A stretch of 64,000 bases of DNA from Labilibaculum antarcticum (lineage in GTDB: Bacteria > Bacteroidota > Bacteroidia > Bacteroidales > Marinifilaceae): the NCBI RefSeq assembly GCF_002356295.1, contig NZ_AP018042.1:4806361-4870360 (forward strand), written 5' to 3'. A program made the translations under genes and the position numbers. Under the pieces are notes generated by a model. The model was not told the DNA's origin. It ran no database searches and saw only the letters and a program-made list of their open reading frames with translations. Of this stretch, positions 61,773 through 64,000 are shown one piece after another (the stretch's first letter is position 1; every line of letters starts with the position of its first letter).

Positions 61773-62181
61773 GATTTATAGTTTAGGTTTCTTATTGATT
61801 ATTACGAAAATAGCAGAATAATTTTAATTCCGGTCAAGTTTTTTAAATGTTGTCAATTATTTTTTAAGCAAGGTGATAATAGTTTTAGAGTATAAATTGG
61901 GAACATACTCTGTAACTGTAGTGTAGGCGAAGTAAATAGAAGTATTTGCATCGCTATGTCGTTAAATGTTCATTCAATTAAAACTCAGTGAATCTTTATT
62001 TCCTACTCAATCTTTTTTGTTTCTCTTTTAAAGTCGAAATCTATTAAATACTTGAAAAAAGCTCTCCTCATTAAGGTTTTATTCTTTATATATCATTTTA
62101 AGATCAAGTATTACTAATGTTTTTTATTTGTTATACTGTTTAGCTATAGTCATTTTCCTGAAGACGTTTTTTTAATATTGT
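61773..62181. other. Gap between zinc-ribbon copies 2 and 3
   Basis: 409 AT-rich bp. It holds the diverged upstream region of copy 2, with TGTCAATTATTTTTT at 61850-61864 aligned with the palindrome of the other two copies. No gene is seen. Confidence 0.45.
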
Positions 62182-62592
62182 TTATTTATTTTTTCTAATA
62201 AATTTAGGAAGTGCTTTTCCGCAGGAAGGACAATAATTAACAGTATCCGATATAAAAAAATCACATTTCTTACAAATATATTTCTGCTGAATATTTCGAT
62301 CTATTTTTATTGATTTGCGGATGATTACAGGTTGACTGCTGGGATTAACTTCATTTTCGCTACCGCAATCTATAGGAAGAGTTCTATTTATTGTAACTAG
62401 TCCTTGGTAGCAATAGCCACCCATCTCAGTTAATTTCAGGATTTGTAAATTGGAGATTGATTTGTGTCCAGCCAAAAGTTTATCAGCGATACTTATTTCT
62501 ATTCCAAGTAATTCTGCAACCGATTTAATGCTTTGTTTTCTTTCACTTAATTGCTTGTCGAATTCTTTAGGATTAATGTATGTGGCTCTCAT
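62182..62592 (-). CDS. HTH-like/zinc-ribbon protein, copy 3
   Basis: 136 residues. The N-terminus (TYINPKEFDKQLSERKQSIK, SVAELLGIEISIADKLLAGH) aligns with copies 1 and 2 throughout. The middle is divergent. The C-terminal zinc ribbon is YICKKCDFFIS and YCPSCGKALPKFI. The upstream 265 bp is shared with copy 1, including an exact palindrome 78 bp before the start, so copies 1 and 3 arose by duplication of gene plus promoter. Confidence 0.7.
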   Translation of the reverse strand: MRATYINPKEFDKQLSERKQSIKSVAELLGIEISIADKLLAGHKSISNLQILKLTEMGGYCYQGLVTINRTLPIDCGSENEVNPSSQPVIIRKSIKIDRNIQQKYICKKCDFFISDTVNYCPSCGKALPKFIRKNK

Positions 62593-62864
62593 TATTTATA
62601 GCTAATTGTTTTATTGTTTATGACGAAAATACTTGAATATTTCTAATTGTTGCCTAAATTTTAAAATATTGTAAATTATTTACAGTGAAAAAAGTAATGG
62701 TATTAACAGTACTAATAATTATGGCTTTTGAAATTTTATCAGTGTAGTCGTGTTGTAATATGGAAATAAAATCGAAGTTGATCGATTAAAAAAAATATTG
62801 TCTGAATATGTTTTGGTTTTCGAGTTCCATAGAAGCATCAATAGCAACATTAACAGGTAGTTTA
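62593..62864 (-). promoter_or_regulatory. Duplicated upstream region with palindromic operator, copy 3
   Basis: TGTAAATTATTTACA lies at 62670-62684, in a block closely similar to 58590-58854 (shared AGTTTA...CAATAG, ATAAAATCGAAG/ATAAAACCGAGG and TTAAAATATTGTAAAT blocks). Confidence 0.65.
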
Positions 62865-62917
62865 CTGTTTTCAGGATGCTTACTACAAATCTATTTTAAT
62901 GAAATTTGCAGACAATA

Positions 62918-62954
62918 AAAAAGGGACAATTAATCTAAATTAATTGTCCCTTTA
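62918..62954. terminator. GGGACAATT-type terminator, second copy
   Basis: AAAAAGGGACAATTAAT pairs with ATTAATTGTCCCTTT. It is the near-copy of 58090-58129 and sits just downstream (minus sense) of the fucosidase remnant. Confidence 0.85.
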
Positions 62955-62970
62955 TTTTCCTCAGTTTTAA

Positions 62971-63250
62971 TTATTTGAATTCAATTTTTATTGGGAAGTG
63001 AAATTTTGTTTTGGCTTTGCATTTGATAGATCTAGTAAGAAATCTTTTTTATCAATAGACCATTTAATTTTTTCATCCGCACCAATTAAAGAGATAGATG
63101 AAATTTTATTCGCATCGAACCTAAGGGGGTTGATGGAAGATTTTAGAGATGCATCGTATAAATTGAAGTTGAAAGGGCATTCCTTTTTTTTCAAAAGGCA
63201 GGAGTTTAGAGTAAAATGGAAGAAAAGTATCATACAATGGAGCATATTTA
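62971..63250 (-). pseudogene. C-terminal remnant of a GH29 alpha-L-fucosidase
   Basis: On the minus strand, NKISSISLIGADEKIKWSID, then KKDFLLDLSNAKP, matches the C-terminal beta-domain of GH29 enzymes (usual form VKSVSLLGSxEKxKW...L). The frame then stops, while the next frame supplies FHFPIKIEFK and a TAA at 62973-62971, the usual GH29 ending. So a one- or two-base shift occurs near 62998. No catalytic part remains. A frame on the opposite strand here is judged a shadow. Confidence 0.5.
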
Positions 63251-63373
63251 CCTTTTAAATTTCTCAATTATCATCTACTTTTGTTTCGGAACAAAACAAT
63301 CGAATCCGCAAAAAATCTATTCGGTTGATTTATATCACCCGAAAATTAAGAGAAACCCAAAATCGACCTAAGA

Positions 63374-63751
63374 ATGAATCTGGAAAACAACAAAAAAAAT
63401 GCAATTGCTTTTTATAAAATGGCCTATGAAGGCAATCCGATAAAGGCCGTTGAAAAATATGTGGGTAGTGAATATATCCAGCATAATCCACTAGTTGGGA
63501 ATGGTCCGTAAGCTTTTATTGAATATTTCGACAGAATGCACATTGAATATCATGAAAAAACCATTGAATTTGTAAGGTGTATCGCAGAGGGCAATTTGGT
63601 GTCCTTGCATACGCATCAAATATGGCCAGGAAATGATCAATATGTGACCATGGATTTTTTTAGACTCGACGAAGTTGGAAAAATTTGCGAACACTGGGAT
63701 TCTTTGCAACAAATTCCTGAGGGATCGGCAAATCAAAATACAATGTATTAG
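63374..63751 (+). pseudogene. SnoaL-like (NTF2-fold) protein gene with a nonsense codon
   Basis: The frame reads NLENNKKNAIAFYKMAYEGN, then KAVEKYVGSEYIQHNPLVGN, GP, a TAA at 63509-63511, then AFIEYFDRM and EGNLVSLHTHQIWPGNDQ, DFFRLDEVGKICEHWDSLQQ and a TAG at 63749. This is the predicted SnoaL-like aldol-condensation family, usually ~120-130 residues, complete except for one stop codon where Lys or Glu is expected. One substitution would restore it. An internal start near 63536 is unlikely to make a folded protein. Confidence 0.75.
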
Positions 63752-63786
63752 AAGGGAATAATCTTCTCTAACTATAAATTCTTACT

Positions 63787-64000
63787 ATGGAAATATTTGA
63801 ACGAAAAGACTACTTTCTTCAATTGCTCTCAGAACACATCCTGATTTCGTTCGGAGCACTTGCTTTTACTACAATTATTGGAATATTATTAGGCATTTGG
63901 GTGTTTTACTCAGCTAAATCAAGAATAATTGTTCTGTCGGCAGTTAACTTTTTGTACACCATACCTTCTATCGCCATGTTTGGTTTATTAATACCACTGG
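63787..64000 (+). CDS. Glycine betaine/choline-type ABC transporter permease, 5' part
   Basis: The gene runs off the right edge; 71 codons are visible. MEIFERKDYFLQLLSEHILI is followed by SFGALAFTTIIGILLGIWVF and VNFLYTIPSIAMFGLLIPL, the start of OpuB/OpuC/ProW-type permeases of osmoprotectant importers. Two membrane helices are seen. Partner ATPase and binding-protein genes would be expected to the right. It begins 35 bp after the SnoaL-like pseudogene. Confidence 0.85.
   Translation, partial: MEIFERKDYFLQLLSEHILISFGALAFTTIIGILLGIWVFYSAKSRIIVLSAVNFLYTIPSIAMFGLLIPL

Noticed and set aside
62998-63258. 86-codon frame on the plus strand
   Set aside because: The minus strand carries GH29 C-terminal similarity; the plus frame has no family features.
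1-64000. tRNA, rRNA, tmRNA or RNase P genes
   Set aside because: No cloverleaf with a GGTTCGAATC-type arm or other RNA core was noticed by eye; a covariance-model scan would be needed to exclude them fully.

Overview
The window looks like chromosomal DNA of a marine or sediment, probably facultatively anaerobic, Bacteroidota species. The signs are AT-rich intergenic DNA, a SusC/SusD pair run by a hybrid two-component regulator, lipoprotein hydrolases and few Shine-Dalgarno sites. A Marinilabiliales/Marinifilaceae-type organism is my best guess from gene content alone. No rRNA, tRNA, CRISPR array, intact insertion sequence or prophage was seen.

Layout. 1-4.2 kb: the 5' end of an M3 oligoendopeptidase, a truncated hemoglobin with a structured leader, and a ClC transporter whose 3' end is duplicated downstream. 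4.6-7 kb: purT, then dispersed repeats and a formate/nitrite-transporter remnant. 7-12 kb: single genes for secreted hydrolases, an HxlR regulator, a VOC protein, a flavodoxin-like oxidoreductase and a ferredoxin-nitroreductase. 12-15.6 kb: a TPP riboswitch driving thi4-thiE-thiC-thiD, a compact thiamine operon whose thiazole enzyme is the His-type Thi4. 15.6-18 kb: a 42-bp repeat array, an ECF sigma factor with a membrane partner, and a group II intron 3' remnant. 18-23.6 kb: a LexA-like repressor divergent from dinB and a short dnaE, a likely SOS mutagenesis cassette with a palindromic operator. 23.6-24.6 kb: a repeat field built from copies of the pyrD 3' end. 24.6-29.1 kb: pyrD, ttcA, an FKBP isomerase and small membrane or zinc proteins.

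29.3-45 kb is a polysaccharide utilisation locus: HTCS regulator, paired upstream direct repeats, SusC, SusD, GH29 alpha-L-fucosidase, two paralogous nucleoside-hydrolase-like secreted proteins flanking a kelch-DUF1080 fusion, and at least two decayed genes (DUF6786-like, GH30-like). 45.4-58.1 kb mixes housekeeping with redox functions: an exported Ni superoxide dismutase, an ATP-grasp-like protein, sfsA, a cysteine-cluster protein, a TetR regulator, a dipeptidyl carboxypeptidase, mtnN-luxS (AI-2 synthesis), an OxyR homologue and the ovothiol enzyme OvoA.

58.1-62.9 kb holds the most unfamiliar module: three paralogous small proteins with an HTH-like N-terminus and a C-terminal zinc ribbon. 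One is frameshifted in an A9 tract. Two share an exact upstream palindrome (the third has a degenerate one), and they surround a double-DTG aspartic protease and an unknown protein. The window ends with GH29 and SnoaL-like pseudogenes and the start of an OpuB/ProW-type permease gene.

Recurring themes are duplication of gene 3' ends next to intergenic repeats (clc, thiD, pyrD), duplication of a promoter/leader segment between two unrelated genes, and gene decay inside the polysaccharide locus.
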